Assembly: GCF_003815035.1 (NCBI RefSeq)
Contig: NZ_RKRK01000003.1
Coordinates: forward strand, 329,033 to 393,032
From: Abyssicoccus albus
Lineage (GTDB): Bacteria > Bacillota > Bacilli > Staphylococcales > Abyssicoccaceae
Length of the DNA: 64,000 nucleotides
Direction: 5' to 3'
Shown here: piece by piece, positions 50,523 to 58,240 of the stretch
How the letters are laid out: each line of letters starts with the position of its first letter
Numbering within the stretch: the first letter of the stretch is position 1
Position numbers and translations under genes: made by a program
Notes under the pieces: model-generated
Told to the model about the DNA's origin: nothing
The model's input: the letters and a program-made list of their open reading frames with translations, nothing else
The model's database searches: none

Positions 50523-51572
50523 TTAACCTATAGCTTTCAGTGGATCTACTTTACGAATAGATAACACCGAGAATATTCCACCTAATAATGATACGGTGAT
50601 GAGTATGATTGCAAAGAGTAGCAAAGTGAATGGGTTGAACGCGATCGGAACCTCTTCTGGTAAAAACAACCCTGTAATGATGGTTAATAATAGTCCAATC
50701 ACGGTACCGATAAGAGATAGAATGAGTGTTTGACTAAACACCATTTTTGCTAAATAGCCATTCGTAAACCCTTGTGCTTTCAGTACGCCAAACAGTGATG
50801 TTTTCTGTAACGTGATGACGTATAAAAATATCCCGATCACCGCTGCAGAAATAATGAATAAAAAGGTAATCATAAAGTTCAACGTTAAGTTTTGTGCTGT
50901 ATATCCTGGTAATTGCTCGATAAATGTATTAATCGGTACAACTTCTAACGAATCATCTAGATCGGATTTTTTAAATTTTTCATCTTTAACGATTGCTGCG
51001 TTAATTTCATCTGATTTGTATTGGGGGTTAATATCTGACAAAAGTTCCATATTTCCAAACATGACACCACTTGCATTGTATTTAGCACTTTCAGTAATTG
51101 TTGTAATCATTACTTCGACATCAGATTGAGCGAATTCAATTGTATCATCGATATTGAATCCTTTGTCATGAAGTGTTTGATCAATTGCGACTTCATTCGT
51201 TTGACTAGGTGATGTCCCATCGACAATTTTTGGCACGATGAATGAGTTTTCTTCTAACCCATAGATGAGTGCATTCTCTTCTATATCACCATTTGAAGCA
51301 ATCACCCCAGTTTGCCTTACCTTTGCGACCTCCTTGAACTGATCGTTAACAAGCTGCTGGTCAAATTTTGATTGAGAGAGTGTCGTGTTTGCATTTTTGT
51401 TCAGTACAACACTTGTCGCATTCCATTTGTTGATGCCTTCAGTGTTCATATTGATTAACCCATTGGCTAGCCCTGATAATAAGAAGAGTAAATAACTGAT
51501 CATAATGAGAATGCTAATAATGAGACTGAACTTTAATTTGTTTCGTTTAATTTCGTTCCATGCTAAGAACAT
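50523..51572 (-). CDS. FtsX/HrtB-type ABC permease
   Basis: 349 aa with four membrane helices: one at residues 13-36 and three at about 232-256, 282-306 and 318-340. A large extracytoplasmic domain lies between the first and second, the MacB/HrtB topology. The C-terminal IRKVDPLKAIG is the typical FtsX end. ATG at 51572 follows AGGAGTCACATAG. It is upstream of and coupled to the ATPase gene. Confidence 0.88.
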   Translation of the reverse strand: MFLAWNEIKRNKLKFSLIISILIMISYLLFLLSGLANGLINMNTEGINKWNATSVVLNKNANTTLSQSKFDQQLVNDQFKEVAKVRQTGVIASNGDIEENALIYGLEENSFIVPKIVDGTSPSQTNEVAIDQTLHDKGFNIDDTIEFAQSDVEVMITTITESAKYNASGVMFGNMELLSDINPQYKSDEINAAIVKDEKFKKSDLDDSLEVVPINTFIEQLPGYTAQNLTLNFMITFLFIISAAVIGIFLYVITLQKTSLFGVLKAQGFTNGYLAKMVFSQTLILSLIGTVIGLLLTIITGLFLPEEVPIAFNPFTLLLFAIILITVSLLGGIFSVLSIRKVDPLKAIG

Positions 51573-51601
51573 CTATGTGACTCCTATCTTATTTTATTCT
51601 G

Positions 51602-51979
51602 TTATGCAATCTTTAAATCATAAGGAGGGTGAATAAATTTAATATAGGTGAAAAATAATAAAGCAATCAGGATAACACCTAAAAAACTATATAGAATAGA
51701 CCAATTTAATAATTGGGCTCCGATTATATAAATATATTCTAATGCAAAAAATAAAAATAAATAATTCATATTTGATTCTACAATTTTCACATCATATGAA
51801 TTATTAGCTATTATTGAAACGGGTTTAGTTCCCCATTGTTTAATTGTGATCTTACTTTGATCTTTAATGTCTACATTAACCGTTTCACCCATTTTAATTT
51901 TCGATTCAAATACATCATTGACGTATAAATCTATCGGAGAAAGATTATCAAATGAGTCGGCCCGTTTAATTTTAACCAC
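51602..51979 (-). CDS. Hypothetical membrane protein
   Basis: 125 aa. The N-terminal 65 residues look like a small beta domain (DLYVNDVFESKIKMGETVNVDI), possibly PEGA-like, followed by two membrane helices (about 72-90 and 94-113). GTG at 51979 after GGAGTGATTAGTCT is taken as start. It ends 29 bp before the FtsX-type permease gene on the same strand and could belong to that operon. Function unknown. Confidence 0.7.
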   Translation of the reverse strand: MVKIKRADSFDNLSPIDLYVNDVFESKIKMGETVNVDIKDQSKITIKQWGTKPVSIIANNSYDVKIVESNMNYLFLFFALEYIYIIGAQLLNWSILYSFLGVILIALLFFTYIKFIHPPYDLKIA

Positions 51980-52034
51980 AGACTAATCACTCCATGTTAA
52001 ATATTTACTTATATTATAACAAAGAGGGTCTTAA

Positions 52035-52763
52035 TTAATCATTATCAACCGTTTTATCATATTCAACGGCTGCATCAATGAAGGCTTCTAATATTTTTTT
52101 GGCACTATCATCTAGTGTATATGCATCTTCAGGGTGGAATTGTAATGCCAAGATAAAGTGGTCTTCGTCTTTACTTTCAATTGCTTCAATAACACCATCT
52201 GGCGCAGTCGCTGCAATTCTAAATTCATCTGCGATATCTTTATTTGCTTGGTGGTGGTGACTGTTTACTCTAATTTTGTCTTGTTGAATAATTCCATAGA
52301 GTTTACTCTTTTGATTAATCTCGATCGTATGTTGTAAAAAGTCGCGCCCTGATTGTTGTTTATGTTGAATTAGTTCTCCTTCTTTTTGCGACGGTAAATC
52401 TTGGTACATCGTGCCGCCGTTTAAACTATTTAATAATTGATTACCACGACAGACACCAAGGATAGGAATTTTCTTTTTGATCGCATGTTTGATCACTTGA
52501 ATCTCATATTCATCACGACCATGTTCAACTTTCCCTAACTTTTCGTGAGGTTCTTCGTCGTATGTTGCTGGATTAATATCGCTCCCACCAGTTAAATAAA
52601 GCCCATCAATTCGATGCACTTGTTCTTCAATGACATCTAATTCATCAGTTTTTGCAAGGAGCAAAGGCACACCTCCCAAGTCTGAAATAGCATTTACATA
52701 AGATTGGTTCAACTGCAACTTATCTCCTGTAGACTCTGTTGTAATACCGATTACGGGTTTCAT
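52035..52763 (-). CDS. Class I glutamine amidotransferase-like hydrolase (peptidase C26)
   Basis: 242 aa, resembling gamma-glutamyl-gamma-aminobutyrate hydrolases (PuuD group). The nucleophilic Cys is in LGVCRGNQLLN (near residue 113), and the His-Glu pair is in LQFHPEDAY. The N-terminus KPVIGITTES and YLTGGSDINPATY are typical. ATG at 52763 is preferred because GGAGTT lies 8 nt upstream; an ATG two codons earlier is too close. No polyamine genes are adjacent, so the physiological substrate is unclear. Confidence 0.88.
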   Translation of the reverse strand: MKPVIGITTESTGDKLQLNQSYVNAISDLGGVPLLLAKTDELDVIEEQVHRIDGLYLTGGSDINPATYDEEPHEKLGKVEHGRDEYEIQVIKHAIKKKIPILGVCRGNQLLNSLNGGTMYQDLPSQKEGELIQHKQQSGRDFLQHTIEINQKSKLYGIIQQDKIRVNSHHHQANKDIADEFRIAATAPDGVIEAIESKDEDHFILALQFHPEDAYTLDDSAKKILEAFIDAAVEYDKTVDND

Positions 52764-52796
52764 AGTCATAACTCCTTTTAAATGTTTTGTTAATAT

Positions 52797-52821
52797 ATAC
52801 CCAAATAATACATTTAGTAAC
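52797..52821 (-). promoter_or_regulatory. Possible sigma-B promoter of the amidotransferase gene
   Basis: Minus strand GTTACT (52821-52816)-N13-GGGTAT (52802-52797). The -10 is perfect for sigma-B; the -35 matches GTTTAA at only part of its positions. Confidence 0.4.
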
Positions 52822-52871
52822 TTTGATGTGATATATTTATTGATGAAAATGAAACGTTAGGAGCTTTTATT

Positions 52872-53624
52872 ATGTATCTAGATTTACATACACATTTTTT
52901 AATTTCTAGAGAAAGTGAGTTTCACCCACAATATATTTTAGAGTTTACTCAAGAAGCTCACGATTTAGGTGTGGATATGATTGTGTTGACTGAACATTTT
53001 AATGCAACGTATATTCGGGATTTGTATAATCATCTAGAAACAAATTTTGAATATAAGGATGGTTTCTATCATATTTGTAATATACGTGTTGTATTAGGTC
53101 TAGAGATTGATGTTAAAAATCATGGTCATATTTTAACGTTCGGTGGCCGAGATGAAATTTATGAGTTGATGGACTTTTTGACTCCGTATGAGAAAGCTCC
53201 TTATTTGATTAAATTGAATGCATTAATTGATAAATTAAATGCAATGTCACTGCCTAAAATAGGAGCACATCCATTCCGACCGAGTATGCCCCTCTACAAG
53301 CATCAAGATGATTTGCTTGAGCAATTAGATGCTGTAGAGATCAATGCGGCAGATATTTATCAGTTAAAAGAGAAACAGACGGATAAAGTGAAAGGTCTTG
53401 TTGACTCTTTAAATATTGGAATGGTTGGGAGTAGCGATGCCCATCATCCAATTCAATTAACGACTGTTTTGAATAAGTGTGATGATGTTGATGACGTGGA
53501 AGAATTAAAATCAACTATCCGTCATGATGATGTAGATGTATTGTGTAGTGATGAACTTCATTTAAGAGTGAAGGCAGCAGAAAAAATAGGAAAATTAATG
53601 AATAAATTATATAGTTCACGTTGA
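52872..53624 (+). CDS. PHP-domain metal-dependent phosphoesterase
   Basis: 250 aa. Metal ligands of the PHP fold are visible: DLHTHF at the N-terminus, LTEHF, GLEIDV, a GAHPFRPS loop and GSSDAHHP near residue 195. Relatives include histidinol phosphatases and RNA/DNA 5'-3' exonucleases; no histidine operon is nearby, so a nucleotide or oligonucleotide substrate is as likely. ATG at 52872 follows TAGGAGCTTTTATT. The stop codon overlaps the -35 box of the tRNA-Ser promoter. Confidence 0.85.
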   Translation: MYLDLHTHFLISRESEFHPQYILEFTQEAHDLGVDMIVLTEHFNATYIRDLYNHLETNFEYKDGFYHICNIRVVLGLEIDVKNHGHILTFGGRDEIYELMDFLTPYEKAPYLIKLNALIDKLNAMSLPKIGAHPFRPSMPLYKHQDDLLEQLDAVEINAADIYQLKEKQTDKVKGLVDSLNIGMVGSSDAHHPIQLTTVLNKCDDVDDVEELKSTIRHDDVDVLCSDELHLRVKAAEKIGKLMNKLYSSR

Positions 53625-53650
53625 CACAATGGCTATAAATGATATATAAT
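53621..53650 (+). promoter_or_regulatory. Promoter of tRNA-Ser
   Basis: TTGACA (53621-53626)-N18-TATAAT (53645-53650), both hexamers perfect, 33 bp before the tRNA. Confidence 0.88.
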
Positions 53651-53682
53651 AATTTTCAGTTGCAAAAATTATATATTATGAT

Positions 53683-53772
53683 GGAGGAATACCCAAGTCC
53701 GGCTGAAGGGATCGGTCTTGAAAACCGACAGGGGCTTAACGGCTCGCGGGGGTTCGAATCCCTCTTCCTCCG
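53683..53772 (+). tRNA. tRNA-Ser (UGA)
   Basis: 90-nt class II tRNA. Acceptor stem GGAGGAA/TTCCTCC with discriminator G, anticodon stem TCGGT/ACCGA around CTTGAAA (anticodon TGA, 53719-53721), long variable arm (GGGGC...) and TTCGAATC T-loop. CCA is not encoded. It reads UCA and related serine codons, and is a possible effector of the serS T-box family. Confidence 0.97.
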
Positions 53773-53777
53773 TATTG

Positions 53778-53808
53778 AACACAAACCTTTTTAGGTTTGT
53801 GTTTTTTG
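53778..53808 (+). terminator. Terminator after tRNA-Ser
   Basis: AACACAAACC / GGTTTGTGTT stem with TTTTTA loop, then TTTTTGTT. Confidence 0.92.
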
Positions 53809-53959
53809 TTATTTAAAAATAAATTTTTAATAAATTTGAGTAGTTTTTACGCTATAGATAATATTTTGTTCAGATTATCCTCTATTTTAATCAAAACTGC
53901 TTTTTGCTTATATTTTATAATCCTTATATGATGTGTGTATCAACGGTGGAGGATATCGA

Positions 53960-54874
53960 ATGAGAGAAGCATCATTATTGTTACAACAGTTATACGCACT
54001 TCAAGGTAGGGCACTTTTGCCAACACAATTACAGAGTGAATTTGGACGGCTACGCTTTGGATTTCAAGGAGAACTAATAGTCGATGAATGGGTCGATAGT
54101 GTGGATTGTTTGAAGGCAGAGGATTTATATATTCAATGTAAAAGTGAAATGGTTCAACTAGATAAAGTCATTTTTATAGGGAATCATGTCATAGTAATTG
54201 ATGCAAAAAATTTCTCGGGAAATTATTATGTAGACGGCTCTTTATTGGTTGGACCAAGAAGTACAATTGAAAATCCAATTCGCTCAAGATACCGAACTGA
54301 AAAGATATTAAAATCGATACTACCGAAGGTTAATGTCGTTGTGGCAATTGCATTTGTAAATAAAAAGTTTAACTTAAATGATCCTATCGAGTCTGAATAT
54401 GTTTATTTTCATCATGAAAGGATGAAGCTGATTAAGGATTTGACGCGAATTGATAGGGATATGCAGCTTGAAGAAAGAAACTATAATCAGTTGTTATCAT
54501 ACGTTGTCAGCGGAGATAGATTTCAATCTTTATATGACGCCAGATACTTTGATGTAAACAAAGGGTTAATGTGTGATTGTCGAGCATTTGTACCAATTGA
54601 GATTAAAGAGAGACAAAAGTATGTTCAATGTTTTGGATGTGGTAAACGCCATATTTTAAGAGAGCTTGTGAAAAGAAATATTGATGAATGGATGTCTATT
54701 TATTCACGACCAATATCTTTTAGGGAAGCGGTTGATTGGTGTGAACCTGCAAAGAAATCTACTGTACATCGAGTTTTAAATGAAAATTACAATAAGACTG
54801 GTTCTAGAAGAAAACATATGTATGAGTGTAAAGATTTTTCTAAATTAAAATATATAAAGACGAAAATTAATTAA
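53960..54874 (+). CDS. NERD-domain protein
   Basis: 304 aa from ATG at 53960 (MREASLLLQQLYAL) after GGTGGAGGATATCG. The NERD (nuclease-related) domain covers about residues 30-150, with the key E in FQGELIVDE and the D-x-K motif in VIDAKNFSG. The C-terminal part has a Cys pattern (CDCRAF, CFGCGKRH) that could bind zinc. NERD proteins are predicted nucleases; the target is unknown. The stop codon touches the first unit of repeat array B, and a Noc-site-like palindrome lies inside at 54210. Confidence 0.85.
   Translation: MREASLLLQQLYALQGRALLPTQLQSEFGRLRFGFQGELIVDEWVDSVDCLKAEDLYIQCKSEMVQLDKVIFIGNHVIVIDAKNFSGNYYVDGSLLVGPRSTIENPIRSRYRTEKILKSILPKVNVVVAIAFVNKKFNLNDPIESEYVYFHHERMKLIKDLTRIDRDMQLEERNYNQLLSYVVSGDRFQSLYDARYFDVNKGLMCDCRAFVPIEIKERQKYVQCFGCGKRHILRELVKRNIDEWMSIYSRPISFREAVDWCEPAKKSTVHRVLNENYNKTGSRRKHMYECKDFSKLKYIKTKIN
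54210..54223. other. Noc-binding-like site inside NERD gene
   Basis: ATTTCTCGGGAAAT matches 13 of 14 positions of ATTTCCCGGGAAAT, the Bacillus Noc palindrome. It encodes NFSGN. Function needs binding data. Confidence 0.4.
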
Positions 54875-55160
54875 AACTGAGGAATAAAGAGGGTTTATAT
54901 TCCACAGAAAAGAGAAAGATGTAAGAGGTCCGTCAAACTGAGGAATAAAGAAGGGTTATATTCCACAGAAAAGAGAAGGAAACAAGAGGTCCGTCAAACT
55001 GAGGAATAAAGAGGGTTTATATTCCGCAGAAAAGAGAAAGAAGTAAGAGATCCATCAAACTGAGGAATAAAGAGGGTTTATATTTCGCAGAAAAGAGAAG
55101 GAAACAAGAGATCCGTCAAACTGAGGAATAAAGAGGGTTTATATTCCGCAGAAAAGAGTT
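54874..55160. repeat. Five-unit 61-bp hairpin repeat array B
   Basis: AAACTGAGGAATA occurs at 54874, 54935, 54996, 55057 and 55118, an exact 61-bp period. Each unit folds as CTGAGGAATA / TATTCC(A/G)CAG around AAAGAGGGTT, then a purine-rich stretch (AAAAGAGAAGGAAACAAGAG) and a short (A/G)TCC(G/A)TC. The fourth unit has TATTTCGCAG. It sits between the convergent NERD and phoA genes. Same period, copy number, AAACTGA and setting as array A. Confidence 0.92.
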
Positions 55161-55166
55161 AGAAAA

Positions 55167-55202
55167 AAACAACCAACAAGAATGTAACCTTGTTGGTTGT
55201 TT
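55167..55202 (-). terminator. Terminator after phoA
   Basis: AAACAACCAACAAG / CTTGTTGGTTGTTT perfect stem; on the minus strand it runs into GTTTTTTTCT. Confidence 0.9.
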
Positions 55203-55218
55203 CAGTTAAAGAATAATA

Positions 55219-56601
55219 TTACTTAATTAAATCAAATAGAATGTTAGCATTGTCAGTGTTATCAACTAATCCAGCCCATTTAGTGCTACCTGGTCCAAAT
55301 GCATATGTGTTTATATCGTCACCAACGTGACCTGATGTAGACCATCCAGCAAATGTTACTTCATTTACAGCGTTGTTTAATACTTCAACAGCTGTTTCTT
55401 CATCTTGCTTTTTGATTGCTTTCTTAAATGCTTTAACTTCTTCATCTAATAAATCAAAGCTAATGTTGTTATTTACAACGTCCATTGGAGCATCAGATTC
55501 TAATGCTTCTTTGACGATTGCTTGAACGTTCTTTTTCATTCCTTTGATTGGAGCAGTGTCGAATTTATATTCTCCGAATCCACCAACACTTAATCCACCA
55601 GTACCGTGGTCTGCAAAGAATAATACTAAAGTATCGCAATCTTCTTTCGCAAAATCAATTGCTGCTTGAACTGCTTCAGCGTATGCTACAGTATCTGTTA
55701 CACCCCAAGTAATATCGTTTGCGTGACCAGCCCAGTCGATTTGAGAACCTTCAACCATTAAGAAGAATCCATCTTCATCAGTTGATAATTTATTGATTGC
55801 TGTTTCTGTCATTGTTTTGATATGTGGTTCACTTTCTGGACGATCTAATTCAGGCGCTAATGCTTCTTCAGCGAAAAGACCTAAAACTTGTTCGTTATCT
55901 GTTGATGCTAATTCTTGCGCAGTTTTAACGTAGTCATATCCAGCTTTTGTGAATTCTTCCGTGATGTTACGTCCATCTTGTTCGAAGAATCCTTGTCCAC
56001 CACCTAAGATTACATCTGTAATTGGCTCACCATTTACTTGATTATCAAAGTATTGCTCAGCAACTTCTTCTTCTTGCTTACGTGATTCAACGTGTGCAAT
56101 GAATGATGCAGGTGTAGCATGAGTTACTGATGAAGTTGATACAATACCAACTGATTTACCTTGTTCTTTTGCATGCTCACCTAAGTTTCTTACGTCGTTC
56201 ATGTTAGGGTCTTTACCTAATGTTCCATTTGTTGTTTTGACACCTGTTGCGATTGCTGTACCAGCAGCTGCAGAATCTGTTACTTGATCTCCTTTATCTG
56301 CTGAATGTGTTGTTTGTTGCCCAACTAAATATTTGTCGAATACTGTTGGTTCACTATTTAACACGTCACCATCGTTCATGTAATGACGATATGCTGTAGT
56401 GTAAGCTGTGTTCATACCATCACCGATTAACATAATTACGTTTTTCGGTGTACCATCTACATCACAGCTTTGACTATCATCGCTATGTATTTTGTCTACG
56501 TTTCCACCTGACGCTCCGGCATTTGATACGTTTGGTGCAACTAAAGAAAGCGTTAATACTAAAGTTAATATTGACATTATAATGAATTTAAAATTTTTCA
56601 T
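55219..56601 (-). CDS. phoA: Secreted alkaline phosphatase
   Basis: 460-aa exported phosphomonoesterase supplying phosphate. A signal peptide (MKNFKFIIMSILTLVLTLSL..., cleavage likely after SNA near residue 28) is followed by the metal site NVIMLIGDGMN, the nucleophile region TDSAAAGTAIATG (Ser in D-S-A), GSQIDWAGHAND, FADHGTGG and TSGHVGDD. ATG at 56601 follows AGGAGGAATAATA. No Pho box was confidently seen upstream. It is a monocistronic gene with its own terminator. Confidence 0.95.
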   Translation of the reverse strand: MKNFKFIIMSILTLVLTLSLVAPNVSNAGASGGNVDKIHSDDSQSCDVDGTPKNVIMLIGDGMNTAYTTAYRHYMNDGDVLNSEPTVFDKYLVGQQTTHSADKGDQVTDSAAAGTAIATGVKTTNGTLGKDPNMNDVRNLGEHAKEQGKSVGIVSTSSVTHATPASFIAHVESRKQEEEVAEQYFDNQVNGEPITDVILGGGQGFFEQDGRNITEEFTKAGYDYVKTAQELASTDNEQVLGLFAEEALAPELDRPESEPHIKTMTETAINKLSTDEDGFFLMVEGSQIDWAGHANDITWGVTDTVAYAEAVQAAIDFAKEDCDTLVLFFADHGTGGLSVGGFGEYKFDTAPIKGMKKNVQAIVKEALESDAPMDVVNNNISFDLLDEEVKAFKKAIKKQDEETAVEVLNNAVNEVTFAGWSTSGHVGDDINTYAFGPGSTKWAGLVDNTDNANILFDLIK

Positions 56602-56691
56602 TATTATTCCTCCTCTATTTATAAATTATAGAAAAAGTTTATGAATTTTTAATTAATGAAATGTAAATTATATATAAAGTTAAAAAATATA

Positions 56692-56731
56692 TATGAAAAC
56701 GCTTTACTAATCTGTATATACATATTATACT
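56692..56731 (+). promoter_or_regulatory. tre operon promoter with cre and TreR-type operator
   Basis: A cre-like site ATGAAAACGCTTTAC (about 56692-56706) overlaps a weak -35 (TTTACT, 56703-56708). The palindrome TGTATATACA (56713-56722) lies in the 17-bp spacer before TATACT (56726-56731) and resembles the TreR operator of Bacillus. Both catabolite control and TreR repression are therefore expected. Confidence 0.8.
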
Positions 56732-56761
56732 ATCAGTATAAAATTGTAGAGGAGAGTTAAT

Positions 56762-58222
56762 ATGGCAGTAAATAAAGAGGATGTTAAAAAAATTATTGAA
56801 GCCATTGGTGGTAAAGATAATGTCAGTGCGGCTACACACTGTGTTACGAGATTAAGATTAGCATTAAAAGATGATTCAAAAGTTGATAAAGAAACGTTAG
56901 ATCAAATTGATTTAGTGAAGGGTTCGTTTAAAAACAATAATCAATTTCAAATCGTCATTGGACAAGGTACAGTGGATGAAGCGTATAAAATCTTTTCAAA
57001 TGAAGTAGGTATTGAGCATGGTTCTAAAGAAGATGTAAAACAAGCAGCTACAGAAAAGATGAATCCATTACAACGTTTCATTAAAATGCTAGGTGATGTC
57101 TTCATTCCATTACTTCCAGCAATAGTCACAGCGGGTCTATTACTCGGTTTAAGTAACTTGCTACTTGAATCAGGGGCAATATTTAAAAATCAGGCAGTTG
57201 TTGATGCTTACCCTCAATTTAAAGGCATTGCAGAAATTATTAAATTGATTGCAGTGACACCGTTCCACTTCTTACCAGCTTTAATTGGTTGGTCGGCGAT
57301 GCGTGTGTTTGGAGGTAGTCCGATTCTCGGGTTAGTATTAGGGCTTATTCTAGTTAACCCAGCGCTTGCTTCGCAATATGGACTTGCGGATGCACAAACT
57401 GGAGAAATGAATGAAATTCCAACGTGGGATGTGTTCGGACTTGAAGTGCAACAATTAAACTATGCAGCACAAGTGTTACCGATCCTTATTGCAACGTACT
57501 GTTTATCCGTTGTAGAACGTTTCTTAAACAAATATGTACATGATTCTATTAAAATGTTAGTTGTTGGACCTGTTGCATTATTACTCGTTGGTTTCCTGTC
57601 ATTTGTAGTGATTGGACCTGTTGCATTCTGGTTAGGTGAGCAAATTACGAACTTCATCCAAATGATTTTTGAAAATGCTGGATGGCTAGGTGGATTAATC
57701 TACGGTTTGGTTTATGCACCACTTGTTATTACAGGTTTGCATCATATGTTCTTGGCGGTTGATTTCCAACTGATGAGTTCTAACTTAGGTGGAACATATT
57801 TATGGCCAATCCTTGCGATTTCAAATATTGCTCAAGGTGCTGCAGCATTTGGTGCTTGGTTTATGTATAAACGTAAAAAAATGGTGAAAGAAGAAGGGCT
57901 CGCATTGACAAGTGGTATTTCAGGAATGCTTGGAGTGACAGAGCCGGCAATGTTCGGTGTAAATATCCCACTTAAATATCCATTTATTTCAGCAGTCATT
58001 ACAACGGGTCTTGTCGGAATATTATTCGGTTCTCAGCAAGTGTTAGGTAAAGTCGGTGTGGGTGGCGTGCCAGGTATTATGAGTATTAACTCTGGATTTA
58101 GAATAACTTTCTTAATCGGAATGATTATCGCGATTATATTGCCTTTCGTATTAACGGTTATATTTTCATTGTTCGCAGAAAAAAAAGGTGACAAAGTCGT
58201 TAAGCCAATTGATAAAGCATAA
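56762..58222 (+). CDS. treP: Trehalose-specific PTS enzyme IIBC
   Basis: 486-aa phosphotransferase permease importing trehalose as trehalose-6-phosphate. The N-terminal IIB domain has the phosphorylated Cys in ATHCVTRLRL (residue about 28). The IIC domain (about 105-475) has ten or so hydrophobic helices and the conserved GVTEPAMFGVN. There is no IIA domain, so a glucose-type IIA must act in trans. ATG at 56762 follows GAGGAGAGTTAAT. It is first in treP-treC-treR. Confidence 0.95.
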   Translation: MAVNKEDVKKIIEAIGGKDNVSAATHCVTRLRLALKDDSKVDKETLDQIDLVKGSFKNNNQFQIVIGQGTVDEAYKIFSNEVGIEHGSKEDVKQAATEKMNPLQRFIKMLGDVFIPLLPAIVTAGLLLGLSNLLLESGAIFKNQAVVDAYPQFKGIAEIIKLIAVTPFHFLPALIGWSAMRVFGGSPILGLVLGLILVNPALASQYGLADAQTGEMNEIPTWDVFGLEVQQLNYAAQVLPILIATYCLSVVERFLNKYVHDSIKMLVVGPVALLLVGFLSFVVIGPVAFWLGEQITNFIQMIFENAGWLGGLIYGLVYAPLVITGLHHMFLAVDFQLMSSNLGGTYLWPILAISNIAQGAAAFGAWFMYKRKKMVKEEGLALTSGISGMLGVTEPAMFGVNIPLKYPFISAVITTGLVGILFGSQQVLGKVGVGGVPGIMSINSGFRITFLIGMIIAIILPFVLTVIFSLFAEKKGDKVVKPIDKA

Positions 58223-58240
58223 AGAGATAGGAGCTTATAT

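Noticed and set aside
53933..53959. Nine-codon extension of the NERD protein
   Set aside because: The extension would encode the ribosome site GGTGGAGG itself; ATG at 53960 has proper spacing.
43800..55160. CRISPR array
   Set aside because: The 61-bp period is in the right range, but the would-be spacers are nearly identical between units and no cas genes are present.
56602..56700. Pho box upstream of phoA
   Set aside because: TTTACA- and TTCAT-like hexamers occur but not at a convincing 11-bp spacing; the DNA is too AT-rich to judge.
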